64,000 nt of DNA from Sphingomonas naasensis (GTDB taxonomy: Bacteria > Pseudomonadota > Alphaproteobacteria > Sphingomonadales > Sphingomonadaceae): NCBI RefSeq assembly GCF_004792695.1, contig NZ_SRXU01000001.1:310001-374000 (forward strand), given 5' to 3'. The notes under the pieces are model-generated. The model searched no databases and was not told where the DNA came from. It saw only the letters and a list, made by a program, of their open reading frames with translations. Shown here piece after piece: positions 1 through 7,697 of this stretch (position 1 is its first letter; each line of letters opens with the position of its first letter). Position numbers and translations under genes: made by a program.

Positions 1-146
1 GTGGGCTGCCCGGTGAAGGTGAACTTCAATGCCCTCACCATGTCGCCGTCTGATACCAACGTCATACGGGCGCCCAGCACATCAATCGGCCAATGGTCCA
101 GCATGCGAATAGGCTGCTTCAAGTGGACCGTATAGCGCGCGATCAT
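1..146 (-). CDS. Partial hypothetical protein (3' end outside window)
   Basis: An ATG at 146 on the minus strand opens a frame (beginning MIARYTVHLKQP) that runs off the left edge without a stop. An in-frame TAG lies just upstream, so this ATG is the first possible start. The visible 48 residues contain no domain I recognise. It lies next to mobile-element genes and may belong to the same element. It could also be a chance open frame, because only a fragment is visible. Confidence 0.35.
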   Translation of the reverse strand, partial: MIARYTVHLKQPIRMLDHWPIDVLGARMTLVSDGDMVRALKFTFTGQP

Positions 147-155
147 CCTGGAAAA

Positions 156-344
156 CTACCGCGCCACCGCCCGGAGGCAACCTTCAACCTCGCGGATATG
201 GTACAAAATCGGTGGCCCGCGAACGGTCGGTTTCGGGACTAGGCCCATTCCGCCGAACGGCCAAATTTGAGGCGCGAAGCCGCCTTCACTCGGCGACGTC
301 TTGACCGCGCTCTCGCCCCGGGAGAGCGCGGTAGCAGACATCAT
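156..344 (-). CDS. Small hypothetical protein overlapping alpA stop
   Basis: A 62-residue frame whose ATG overlaps the TGA of the upstream AlpA-like gene by 4 nt, which suggests translational coupling. The protein is rich in Pro and Gly, with no signal peptide, membrane segment or known motif. The overlap is the only positive evidence. Lack of recognisable homology keeps confidence low. Confidence 0.3.
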   Translation of the reverse strand: MMSATALSRGESAVKTSPSEGGFAPQIWPFGGMGLVPKPTVRGPPILYHIREVEGCLRAVAR

Positions 345-544
345 TCTGCACTATCACCTCGATAGGCCATCGGATCGGCGATCCAGCGGTTGATGGCGGA
401 CTCGTGCCAGCCGGCGCCGTGAATGCTGATCTTCACCCGTTGGGGAAACGTGCCCTCACCCATCTTTCGATACAGGGTCGTACGGGAAAGCCCGGTGCGA
501 GCGAGGACGGTCTTGAGACGGATAATCCTTTCGGTGTTGGACAT
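341..544 (-). CDS. AlpA-family (MerR-like HTH) transcriptional regulator
   Basis: The 67-residue protein has the compact AlpA winged-helix layout: a helix-turn-helix around GLSRTTLYRKM (residues about 18-28), then the GTFP turn, a basic strand, and a Trp before ESAINRWI. AlpA proteins act as DNA-binding regulators of prophage and integrative-element genes, often activating excision. Length and motif order match the family well. A second, truncated copy of the family lies at 6349-6555. It points to a mobile element in this end of the window. Confidence 0.85.
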   Translation of the reverse strand: MSNTERIIRLKTVLARTGLSRTTLYRKMGEGTFPQRVKISIHGAGWHESAINRWIADPMAYRGDSAE

Positions 545-817
545 GGGCTATACTTCCATACTCGGGGTTTAGCGAAGCTCCCCGAAACAGGATCGATAGC
601 CTTGGGACGAAGTGCAAGAGTGCCAAAAACGGTGCCGGTGTACGGTGGCGGACTCTGGCGTCCCGTGGCGGCCCCTGTCGTCCGATGGCGGTGAAAAGAA
701 ATTTTCCCACGCCGTCCCGGCAAGAGCTGATCGACTGTCGCCAACTCCCAGCGCAGACATCTCGTCCTGAATGCGAAGCAATTCCCGTACAGCGATTCGT
801 GCCTGAATCAGAAGGAC
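545..817. other. Intergenic region, no gene recognised
   Basis: This 273-nt gap lies between the alpA-like start and the stop of the ribbon-helix-helix gene. The open frames here are short and have no recognisable domain. It presumably carries the alpA promoter, but I see no clear -35/-10 pair. Confidence 0.4.
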
Positions 818-1000
818 CTACTGGGCTTCCTTCTTCTCCAGCCGATCCACTTCGCGCTCGACGACTTCACGGATGAACGCCGCTCGACGCTGCGGACCGA
901 CCAGTTTGTCGATGCGCTCGCCCAATCCCTCCGGCAAACGGACCACAGTCGATTTCACTTTGAGCGGCGGCCTTCCCATGCCGCTGTCGTAGCCGGGCAT
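818..1000 (-). CDS. Ribbon-helix-helix (CopG/MetJ-type) DNA-binding protein
   Basis: The 60-residue protein has an N-terminal strand (KSTVVRLPEG, about residues 15-24) followed by two helices with R-x-AFIREVV, the usual ribbon-helix-helix layout of antitoxins and plasmid copy or partition regulators. A second ATG seven codons in is a possible start. It is divergent from the gene at 1145, and the gap between them contains an 11-bp inverted repeat that is a good candidate operator. No toxin partner follows it, so a free-standing regulator is more likely than an antitoxin. Confidence 0.75.
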   Translation of the reverse strand: MPGYDSGMGRPPLKVKSTVVRLPEGLGERIDKLVGPQRRAAFIREVVEREVDRLEKKEAQ

Positions 1001-1025
1001 TGGATGCGATCAATCGGAAGCTGAA

Positions 1026-1082
1026 TAACCGATATCTCTTATTGCGAGTTTCTCGATAAAAGTCTATATCCGATATCGGTTA
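1026..1082. promoter_or_regulatory. Long inverted repeat, putative operator
   Basis: TAACCGATATC at 1026-1036 is repeated in perfect inverted form as GATATCGGTTA at 1072-1082. A smaller CGAG/CTCG hairpin sits in the 35-nt spacer. It lies between two divergent genes, one of which encodes a ribbon-helix-helix protein. Autoregulation through this site is an inference. Confidence 0.55.
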
Positions 1083-1144
1083 CTGAACCGCAGGGCTGGG
1101 CTTCTTCCGCTCCGGTGTCTGCGTCGATGCGATGAGGATAGGCG

Positions 1145-1768
1145 ATGACGGCGCTTGGCATCCGAAATGGCGGTCCCGAGCCGCAAGCCACAACGTCACG
1201 TAGATCGGTGCTGAGAGCACTGACGGCGCCGCTCGCAATTCCCGCGGGCGCAGTGGTCGCACCCGGGAGCGGCAGAATAGCTTCCCTGTTTGACGTCTAT
1301 GGTAACGAACCGATTGCTCTGAGGCGCAGCTGCGCAGGGCGCCGCCTCAGCCGCTTCCGCTATCACAACGCCGAAAGCTTCTTTCTCGGCATAGAGAAAG
1401 GCAGTGTGCGGCATCCGACCGACAGACTCTATCAGATCGGCATTGTGCTACAGCTTGGGCTGAGTGCGCACCTGCTCGATGTGGGGTTCGCCGATGCATG
1501 GTGTGCCCGCCATATCGGCCTAAACGTCGCCAGATCGCTCGCCTACGCCAATGCAACCGGCCTCCGCTTCGAAACGACCGACATGGAGCTGCTGACGGCG
1601 ATCCTCTCGCCGTACAGCAAGTGGCGCAATGCGAGTTCGCGCGATGTAGCCCCGGACTTTCCGTTCTCTGCCGAGGAACTCCAAATGCTGACCCGCGCGC
1701 TGCTCGATCGCGTGCATCAGGTGACCGGTCATCCGCGCCCACGTGGCTGGCAGAATCGCTTGCCGTGA
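1145..1768 (+). CDS. Hypothetical protein with Tat-like N-terminus
   Basis: The 207-residue product starts at ATG with an AGG-containing leader. Residues 18-40 (SRRSVLRALTAP, then a hydrophobic stretch) resemble a short twin-arginine signal, although the core is poor and this may be chance. The remainder is mostly helical (LYQIGIVLQLGLSAHLLD) and ends in a basic tail. I do not recognise a family. Its stop codon overlaps the GTG start of the sigma-like gene, so the two are probably co-translated. Confidence 0.55.
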   Translation: MTALGIRNGGPEPQATTSRRSVLRALTAPLAIPAGAVVAPGSGRIASLFDVYGNEPIALRRSCAGRRLSRFRYHNAESFFLGIEKGSVRHPTDRLYQIGIVLQLGLSAHLLDVGFADAWCARHIGLNVARSLAYANATGLRFETTDMELLTAILSPYSKWRNASSRDVAPDFPFSAEELQMLTRALLDRVHQVTGHPRPRGWQNRLP

Positions 1769-2067
1769 GGAAGGAGCGCGCCACGGCTGCCTACGAAGCG
1801 ACCGTGAATCCCGCCCCCGCCCGCGAGGTGATGGCGACGGCAGAGGAACTGGCACGGATGGAAGCAGCCCTGCTGACGCTGCCGCGTCTCACCCGCGAAG
1901 TGTTTCTAGCCCACCGGATCGACGATCTCAGCTATGCCGAAATCGCCGAGATCACCGGCCTCAGCGTGCGACAGGTCGAACGCAGAATGGCCGATGCCCT
2001 CTACGGCCTCCACTCTGCGCTGCATGGCCGACCGTTACGCCGCAGATGGTGGTGGGGCTGGCGGTGA
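1765..2067 (+). CDS. Sigma-70 region-4-like protein
   Basis: The GTG at 1765 overlaps the upstream TGA (GTGA). The roughly 100-residue product is essentially a sigma region 4: LPRLTREVFLAHRI, then LSYAEIAEITGLS and VRQVERRMADAL, the -35-reading helix-turn-helix of ECF-type sigma factors. No region 2 is visible in the frame or in the upstream gene. It is therefore either a region-4-only regulator or the remnant of a full sigma factor. The C-terminus is Arg/Trp-rich. Confidence 0.7.
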   Translation: MRKERATAAYEATVNPAPAREVMATAEELARMEAALLTLPRLTREVFLAHRIDDLSYAEIAEITGLSVRQVERRMADALYGLHSALHGRPLRRRWWWGWR

Positions 2068-2319
2068 CGGTAAGACAGCCATTGCGCCGCTTTTCGCTTG
2101 TGCTTCGGCTTCGAACGCGCGCCTGCCGCGTCGCGCCCACAGGGCAAGCGCATGATCGCGTTCTTCGCCTTGCAGCTTGCCCGCGATCGACAGGAACGCG
2201 CCATAGAGTGTGGCGCGATCATCGCCGGTCAGTTCGACCAACCCTGCCTTCACGACCAGGCCGCCCAGCTCGATCAGATGCCGCGTGCGCTCCCGGCGCT
2301 TGACGACCCATTCGCGCAT
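2035..2319 (-). CDS. traD: Conjugal transfer protein TraD
   Basis: The 94-residue product contains the family core RHLIELGGLVVKAGL followed by a short helical domain and EERDHALALWARRG, as in TraD of Ti and rhizobial plasmids. The ATG at 2319 is chosen because AGGAAGG lies about 10 nt upstream, overlapping the traC stop. The longer open frame upstream is out of character. Small TraC and TraD proteins accompany the relaxase in Ti-type DNA processing; TraD may be a relaxosome accessory. Its 3' end overlaps the end of the converging sigma-like gene. Confidence 0.75.
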   Translation of the reverse strand: MREWVVKRRERTRHLIELGGLVVKAGLVELTGDDRATLYGAFLSIAGKLQGEERDHALALWARRGRRAFEAEAQAKSGAMAVLPSPPAPPPSAA

Positions 2320-2335
2320 GTCAGCTCGTGCCTTC

Positions 2336-2656
2336 CTAGCCTCGAGCCGATGCGCCGCCGCCCTCGCGCTCCGCTCCGCCTTCCGGCTCCGCGCAAGGGC
2401 GGCTGCGAGGCTGGCGCGTGACGCGAAAGAAGGCTGCACCCGCCTTGCGCCAGCCCTCCTTTGTCGCGGCGTCCTTTTCATCCACCGCATTGAGCAGCGC
2501 ACCGGCAAGAATGTCAGCGTCGAGCGTATCGGCCCCAGAAGCCGCCACAAGCTCGCCAAGCTGGCGCACACGGCGTTCCTTGAGTTGCTTCGCCTTGTCA
2601 GCGAGCGCTTTGAGTTCCGAATCGAAGTCACGCGGCTTGCGCATCACAGTCTCCAT
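2336..2656 (-). CDS. traC: Conjugal transfer protein TraC
   Basis: The protein is about 106 residues, or about 102 if it starts at the second Met. It begins RKPRDFDSELKALADKAK and continues with a charged helix and QLGELVAASGADTLDADILAGAL, the layout of Ti-plasmid TraC. It is divergent from the relaxase gene with the oriT between them, the same arrangement as traCDG/traAFB on Ti plasmids. A role as relaxosome accessory is inferred from the family. The C-terminus is Arg/Gly-rich. Confidence 0.8.
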   Translation of the reverse strand: METVMRKPRDFDSELKALADKAKQLKERRVRQLGELVAASGADTLDADILAGALLNAVDEKDAATKEGWRKAGAAFFRVTRQPRSRPCAEPEGGAEREGGGASARG

Positions 2657-2735
2657 TTGCTGGCGATGCGATCATTATAAAGGAATACTGAGCGCAATGC
2701 TGTACAGTCGCCGGCACGATCTGGAACCACTCGGT

Positions 2736-2786
2736 CCCTCACAGGAATTTTTCGTGTGAGGGCGCGCTTATACGTCGTGCCGACGT
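2736..2786. other. oriT: Origin of transfer (oriT), MOBQ type
   Basis: On the minus strand an ACGTCG-gca-CGACGT hairpin (2772-2786) is followed by TATAAGCGCGCCCT (2771-2758). This matches the MOBQ nic consensus (TAAxTGCGCCCT in RSF1010, and the TTATACGTC side seen in Ti oriT). An 8-bp inverted repeat CCCTCACA/TGTGAGGG lies at 2736-2743 and 2755-2762. It sits between divergent traC and traA, exactly where Ti-type oriTs lie. The nick should fall in the GCGCCC segment of the minus strand. Confidence 0.8.
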
Positions 2787-2816
2787 GTGCTTTCAGGTGT
2801 AACTGCTTTGATCGCC

Positions 2817-5633
2817 ATGGCGATTTACCATTTCAGCGTGAAGGTCATCAGCCGCGCTGCCGGTCGCAGCGCCATTGCCGCCGCTGCCTATCGTTCGGCC
2901 TCTCGGCTGCATGACGAGCGGCTCGACCGCCATCACGAGTTCACCAACAAGTCAGGCGTCGTTCACTCGGAAGTGATGCTGCCGAACGGCGCGCCCGAGC
3001 AATTCGCCGATCGCGAAACGCTGTGGAACGCCGTCGAGGCCGCCGAGCTGCGAAAGGACGCGCAGCTCTCCCGCGAGGTGGAGTTCGCTATTCCGCGTGA
3101 GCTGGATCAGGCCGAGGGCATCCGGCTGGCGCGCGATTTCGTCGAACGGGAATTCGTCGAGCGCGGGATGATCGCCGACGTCAATGTGCACTGGGACGTC
3201 GGCGCCGATGGCGAGCCAAAGCCGCACGCGCACGTGATGCTCACCTTGCGCAATGTCGATGAGAACGGGTTCGGCAAGAAGAACCGCGACTGGAACGGCA
3301 CCGATCTTCTGGAGAAATGGCGTGAGCGCTGGGCCGAGGACGTCAACAAGCGGCTGGCCGAGCTGGATATCGATGCGCGTGTCGATCATCGCTCCCTGGA
3401 AGCGCAGGGAATCGAGCTGGAGCCGCAGCATAAGATCGGTCCGGCGGCCGCCCGGATGGCAGAACAGGGGCTCGCTTCCGAGCGGCTCGAAGAGCACCAC
3501 GCCATCGCGCGCGGCAATGGCGAGAAGCTGCTGGCGAACCCGGCGCTGGCGCTCGATGCGATCACCCGCACCCAGGCGACATTCACCACGCGTGATCTGG
3601 CGATGCTCGTGCACCGGCATAGCGAGGGGAAAGAGCAGTTCGACCGGGTGATGGCAGCGGTACGCGCGTCGCCGGAACTGGTCTCGCTCGGCAAGGATGG
3701 ACGCGGCCAAGATCGCTTTACCAGCCGCGACATGATCGAGACCGAGAAGCGGCTTGAGCGTGCCACGGTCCGGCTGGAGGCGGGCCGAAGGCACGGCGTC
3801 GTTGAGCAGCACCGCAAGCTCGCCCTCGTGCGTGCAGAGATGCGCGGGCTGGTATTGTCAAGCGAGCAACGCAGCGCCTTCGATCATGTCACCAAGAGCC
3901 AGGGGCTTGGCGTGGTCATCGGCTATGCCGGGACGGGCAAGTCGGCCATGCTGGGCGTCGCGCGCGAGGCCTGGGAGAGCGCAGGCTATTCGGTGCGCGG
4001 CGTGGCGCTCTCCGGTATCGCCGCCGAAAATCTCGAAAGCGGTTCTGGTATTGCTTCGCGCACGATCGCGAGCATGGAACATCAATGGGCCGAGGGGCGC
4101 GAGCTGCTCACCAATCGCGATGTGCTGGTGATCGACGAGGCCGGCATGATCGGTTCGCGCCAGATGGAGCGCGTGCTTACCGAAGCCGAGAAGCGCGGCA
4201 CCAAGGTGGTGCTGGTCGGCGACCCCGAGCAGCTTCAGGCGATTGAGGCCGGTGCTGCGTTCCGCGGAACTGCCGAGCGGCATGGCAGTATCGAGATCAC
4301 CGAGATCCGCCGCCAGCGCGAGGATTGGCAGCGTGATGCCACGCGCTACCTCGCCACCGAGCGGACTGAGGAAGCGATCAGCGCCTACGGTCGGCACGAT
4401 CGCATCCATGCTGCCGAAACGCGCGAGGATGCACGCGCCGACCTGATTGACCGCTGGGATCGGGATCGTACGGAGGCGCCCGGCGCCTCCCGGATCATCC
4501 TCACCCACACCAATGATGAGGTGCGCGCGCTGAATATCGCCGCGCGCGACAGACTGCGCGCCGCAGGCGAACTGGGCGAGGATGTGATGATCTCGACCGA
4601 CCGGGGGCAGCGTGAATTCGCGCCGGGAGACCGAGTGATGTTCCTGCGCAATGAGCGCAGCCTTGGCGTGAAGAACGGAACGCTGGGGCAAGTGCAGTCT
4701 GTCACTCAGGCACGCATGGCAATGCTGCTCGACGACGGGCGCTCGATCGCGTTCGATGTAAAGGATTACGCGAACGTTGATCACGGGTACGCCGCGACGG
4801 TGCACAAGGCGCAAGGTGTGACAGTCGATCGCGTCCATGTGCTGGCGACGCCAGGGCTCGATCGTCATGCCGCTTACGTAGCGTTGTCACGCCACCGCGA
4901 CAGCGTCGATCTCCACTATGCTCGCGACGATTTTGCCGACGGACATGCGTTGACCCGGACACTCTCGCGCGAGCGCGGCAAGGACGTGGCGTCGGACTAT
5001 CTGGCCATCGAGCCCGCGCAGGAGCGGCCGGTACCACGCGACCGGTTCGCGGGGTTGAAGCTGCGCGTGACACCCGATGCTCCGGAGTTGAGCCCATTCG
5101 AGCGGGCGGTGGTGCGCGTTGCACGCTCGGTCGCCGACATCGTGCGCGTGCGGACGGAAGGACATGCGGAGCTTCCGCATCAGCGTGCCGCCCTCGACAA
5201 GGCGGTCGCTGGAATGGAGGCGCTACGCCCCGGTGCTAAGCGCGACCTTCAGAACGTATTCAACGCCGATCGCACGACGATCGATGAGGCTGCGAGCGGG
5301 CGGCCGCAACGGACGATCCGGGCAATGATGTTGGAGGCGGAGATGCGGGCCGATCCAGCCAAGCGCGCCGATCAGTTTGTTGCGCGCTGGAGCAAGCTGC
5401 AGAAGCAGTCTGACCGCGCCTATGTGGCGGGCGACATGACAGGCCGCAAAGCGATCCAAAGGGAGATGGCGGGAATGGCGAAGAGCCTCGAACGAGACCC
5501 GCAGATGGAATCGATCCTCGCACGCCGCAAGGCGCAGCTTGGAATCACGATCGACACCGGTCGCAGGCTCGGAGCGGAGCTGGCGTTCAATCATGGGATC
5601 GACTTTGGGCGAGGACGCGGACTTGGGCGTTAA
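2817..5633 (+). CDS. traA: Ti-type conjugative relaxase-helicase TraA (MOBQ)
   Basis: The start is taken at ATG 2817 ([13 protein letters not shown]), the conserved family N-terminus, not the earlier ATG 30 nt upstream. Residues 1-200 form the MobA/MobL relaxase domain, with the AAAYRS segment and the HAHVMLTLR histidine cluster. A RecD-like helicase follows, with Walker A GYAGTGKS near residue 370, Walker [10 protein letters not shown] and VHKAQGVT near 660. At 938 residues it lacks the longer C-terminus of Ti TraA (about 1100). It would nick oriT at 2758-2786 and unwind the transferred strand. No mating-pore genes lie nearby. Confidence 0.92.
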   Translation: MAIYHFSVKVISRAAGRSAIAAAAYRSASRLHDERLDRHHEFTNKSGVVHSEVMLPNGAPEQFADRETLWNAVEAAELRKDAQLSREVEFAIPRELDQAEGIRLARDFVEREFVERGMIADVNVHWDVGADGEPKPHAHVMLTLRNVDENGFGKKNRDWNGTDLLEKWRERWAEDVNKRLAELDIDARVDHRSLEAQGIELEPQHKIGPAAARMAEQGLASERLEEHHAIARGNGEKLLANPALALDAITRTQATFTTRDLAMLVHRHSEGKEQFDRVMAAVRASPELVSLGKDGRGQDRFTSRDMIETEKRLERATVRLEAGRRHGVVEQHRKLALVRAEMRGLVLSSEQRSAFDHVTKSQGLGVVIGYAGTGKSAMLGVAREAWESAGYSVRGVALSGIAAENLESGSGIASRTIASMEHQWAEGRELLTNRDVLVIDEAGMIGSRQMERVLTEAEKRGTKVVLVGDPEQLQAIEAGAAFRGTAERHGSIEITEIRRQREDWQRDATRYLATERTEEAISAYGRHDRIHAAETREDARADLIDRWDRDRTEAPGASRIILTHTNDEVRALNIAARDRLRAAGELGEDVMISTDRGQREFAPGDRVMFLRNERSLGVKNGTLGQVQSVTQARMAMLLDDGRSIAFDVKDYANVDHGYAATVHKAQGVTVDRVHVLATPGLDRHAAYVALSRHRDSVDLHYARDDFADGHALTRTLSRERGKDVASDYLAIEPAQERPVPRDRFAGLKLRVTPDAPELSPFERAVVRVARSVADIVRVRTEGHAELPHQRAALDKAVAGMEALRPGAKRDLQNVFNADRTTIDEAASGRPQRTIRAMMLEAEMRADPAKRADQFVARWSKLQKQSDRAYVAGDMTGRKAIQREMAGMAKSLERDPQMESILARRKAQLGITIDTGRRLGAELAFNHGIDFGRGRGLGR

Positions 5634-6365
5634 TGGCGGGGTAGACCATCGGCACGATGTCGCAGAGCAGGCGCCCGAGCTCGACGAGCAAGGGTTGGGG
5701 CGCGAGCGCGAAAACGCTCAGGTGCCGAATTTCCTGGCGCTCGATCCGCCCGCAGACACGCGTTGCGAAACTGCGCTGCATATCGGTGCAGATCGACATA
5801 GCTCTGGATCGGTGCCGTGATCTCGGGCCGGACCGGCTTGCCATCCTGACCAGCCTCGCCCTGCTCGCACCGACGCGCTTCTTTGCGGGATATATAGCCC
5901 TCGTGGATCGCCACGTCGCCGCGCGAACCGACCGCGATAAACACCTTGCCGCCCTTGCGCTTGGGGCAACGCTCATGCTCCCAGCCGCGGAAGGTGTCGC
6001 CAGTCTGCAGCACGACCACTTCCCATCCGGCCTCGCGATAGGCCTTCGCCTTTCGCCTCCACGGCAGCAGCTTGTGCGGTCCAGAAACTCGCGCTGTCCG
6101 CGAAGTAGCGCTCGTCGTCGAACAGGTCGGAAACGATCTCGCCTTGATAGTCGGTCACGTCGAACAGCGCCGCGCTGACCGGGATCGGCGCGCCGCCGAA
6201 CAGCCACGCCTTGAGCTGATGGCCGGTCGGGCAATAGGCCTCCGGGTCGTCGAGCAACCCGAGCCAATCACGCTGCCTCGCCTTCGAAGCCAGGGCCAGA
6301 TGCCGCACCGTCGCCGCGTCGATGTCGCCCTTGCGATAGAGGCCACGAATGCGGGGCAGCAGATT
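5630..6365 (-). pseudogene. Broken ParB-family partition protein
   Basis: The fragment from about 6365 (LYRKGDIDAATVRHLALASK) to 6053 and the frame from 6050 down ([21 protein letters not shown], then EGYISRKEA) together read as the middle and C-terminal parts of plasmid-type ParB/RepB proteins. An extra T in the TTT at 6051-6053 (AAA on the coding strand) breaks the frame. Homology also stops after DLHRYAA near 5785, and the N-terminal ParB nuclease-like domain is missing. The gene has suffered at least one frameshift and two end truncations, so it is very unlikely to work. Confidence 0.7.
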
Positions 6366-6555
6366 GCCCATCCTCCGGATCCTGACCGTCCTCAAGCGCA
6401 CCGGCCTCAGCCGCTCGACCATGTACCGAAAGATGGGGAACGGCACGTTCCCCGGAAACATCCGGATCAGCACCCGGTGCGTCGGATGGCGCGAATCTGC
6501 CATCAACGTTTGGCTGCGCAATCCGATGTTCTACTCCACTGAGAGCGGTGAATAG
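6349..6555 (+). pseudogene. AlpA-family regulator with replaced N-terminus
   Basis: From about 6370 the frame reads ILRILTVLKRTGLSRSTMYRKM and on to ESAINVWLRNPMFY, a normal AlpA helix-turn-helix protein. The only start in frame, at 6349, lies inside DNA that encodes ParB on the other strand, and I see no ribosome site. The gene was probably fused to the parB remnant by a deletion or inversion near 6363-6370. It may still be expressed as a 68-residue protein, because only a few N-terminal residues are affected. Confidence 0.6.
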
Positions 6556-6584
6556 CCGGCGCCGGGAGCCAGCGTGACCCGCCT

Positions 6585-6889
6585 TCAGCCGATCGAAACC
6601 ATCCCTTCATGAGTCGCTTTCTGCAGTACCCGCAGCTGCGGCGGCCCGATGCAGCCGCGGTTTCGGAGATTGGGGATGCCATCTTCCTCGATCAGACGCT
6701 TCACCTCATCGAACCCAAGCTCCGCCCGGCCGATGAACTCTTCGTCCGCGTCGCAGATCTGTGAGGCAACTTCTCCCTTCGATGCGAACATGAGGACGAC
6801 ATGTTCTCGACCCAGCGATCGGCGACGCGCAGAACCTCTCCGACCGCGTGGTCAAGCGGTAGAAGGCGGCGCGCTATTGCGCGCATCAA
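6585..6889 (-). pseudogene. Possible frameshifted hypothetical gene
   Basis: Two overlapping minus frames, 6701-6889 (beginning MMRAIARRLLPLDHAVGEVL) and 6585-6791 (KGEVASQICDADEEFIGRAELG), look like halves of one helical, acidic protein joined by a frameshift near 6780. Neither half alone has a recognised domain. The second could be a separate 68-residue gene. Confidence 0.3.
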
Positions 6890-6991
6890 ACAACTGCCTG
6901 ATCCCCGTCATTCAGTTCGGGTGCGTCGGTCATCAGGTTGGGATGTCCGAGGATGGTGGAAAGCGGACGAAGATGGGATAGGCTATCCTCC

Positions 6992-7645
6992 ATGGAGATC
7001 GAAGGTGATTATCGTCGTGACGGGTACGCGCTAGTTCGCGGTCTGGTGCCGGCCGAGGTCTGCGCCGCCATCTTGGGCCAGATGCAGACCGATGCCGCCC
7101 GCGCCGGACGGCGTCTTGAAGACATGGGCAAGACCTCGCCGATCCTGCCGCGTCCGGCCAGCGAAATTTACGGATATCACTATCCACCGTTGCTGATGTT
7201 CCTTTGGGGCCTCACGCCTATGATGGCGCATCAGGCAGGCTGTGAGCTTATGCCTACCTACAACTATTTCCGAATCTATCGCGGAGGCGATCGCTGTCGC
7301 GTGCATTCAGATCGACAATCCTGCGAACACAGCGTCTCGCTTACTCTGGCGTACAGCGATAGCCAAACATGGGATTTCGAAATCGGCGAGGACGCTGTGC
7401 CGCCGCTTGAAGGTGTCATCGAGGAAAACTTTGGCCCTTCACGGTTCGGATCCATCCGCATGTCTCCGGGCGACGCCGTCATCTACAACGGCATCACGCG
7501 CCGTCACGGACGCACCACGCCCAACCCAAACCAATGGTCCGCCCATCTTTTTTGCCATTGGGTCGAAGCTGCGGGTCCCTATGCGGACTGGGCATTCGAC
7601 CGTCGAGGGATCCGGTTCCCGATGGTTCAGTTCGATTTCGGCTAA
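6992..7645 (+). CDS. Fe(II)/2OG-dependent oxygenase-like protein
   Basis: The 217-residue product begins at ATG 6992; the earlier start at 6938 adds an unlikely N-terminus. H105-x-D107 (in VHSDRQS) and a distal H172 (TRRHGRT) are spaced as in the facial triad of the cupin-fold Fe/2-oxoglutarate oxygenases. R174 or a nearby Arg could bind 2-oxoglutarate. It converges on the SelO-like gene, with 52 nt between the stops, so it is a separate unit beside the modification operon. A role as hydroxylase in that pathway is inferred from position only. Confidence 0.6.
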   Translation: MEIEGDYRRDGYALVRGLVPAEVCAAILGQMQTDAARAGRRLEDMGKTSPILPRPASEIYGYHYPPLLMFLWGLTPMMAHQAGCELMPTYNYFRIYRGGDRCRVHSDRQSCEHSVSLTLAYSDSQTWDFEIGEDAVPPLEGVIEENFGPSRFGSIRMSPGDAVIYNGITRRHGRTTPNPNQWSAHLFCHWVEAAGPYADWAFDRRGIRFPMVQFDFG

Positions 7646-7697
7646 ACGCCATCTGCTTCACGGCAGCCCGGCGCAGTGAAAGGCGGACCAAGCTTTC

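Noticed and set aside
2787..2816. TraA start 10 codons upstream of the chosen one
   Set aside because: The family begins MAIYHF at 2817, and the extra codons overlap the end of the oriT region.
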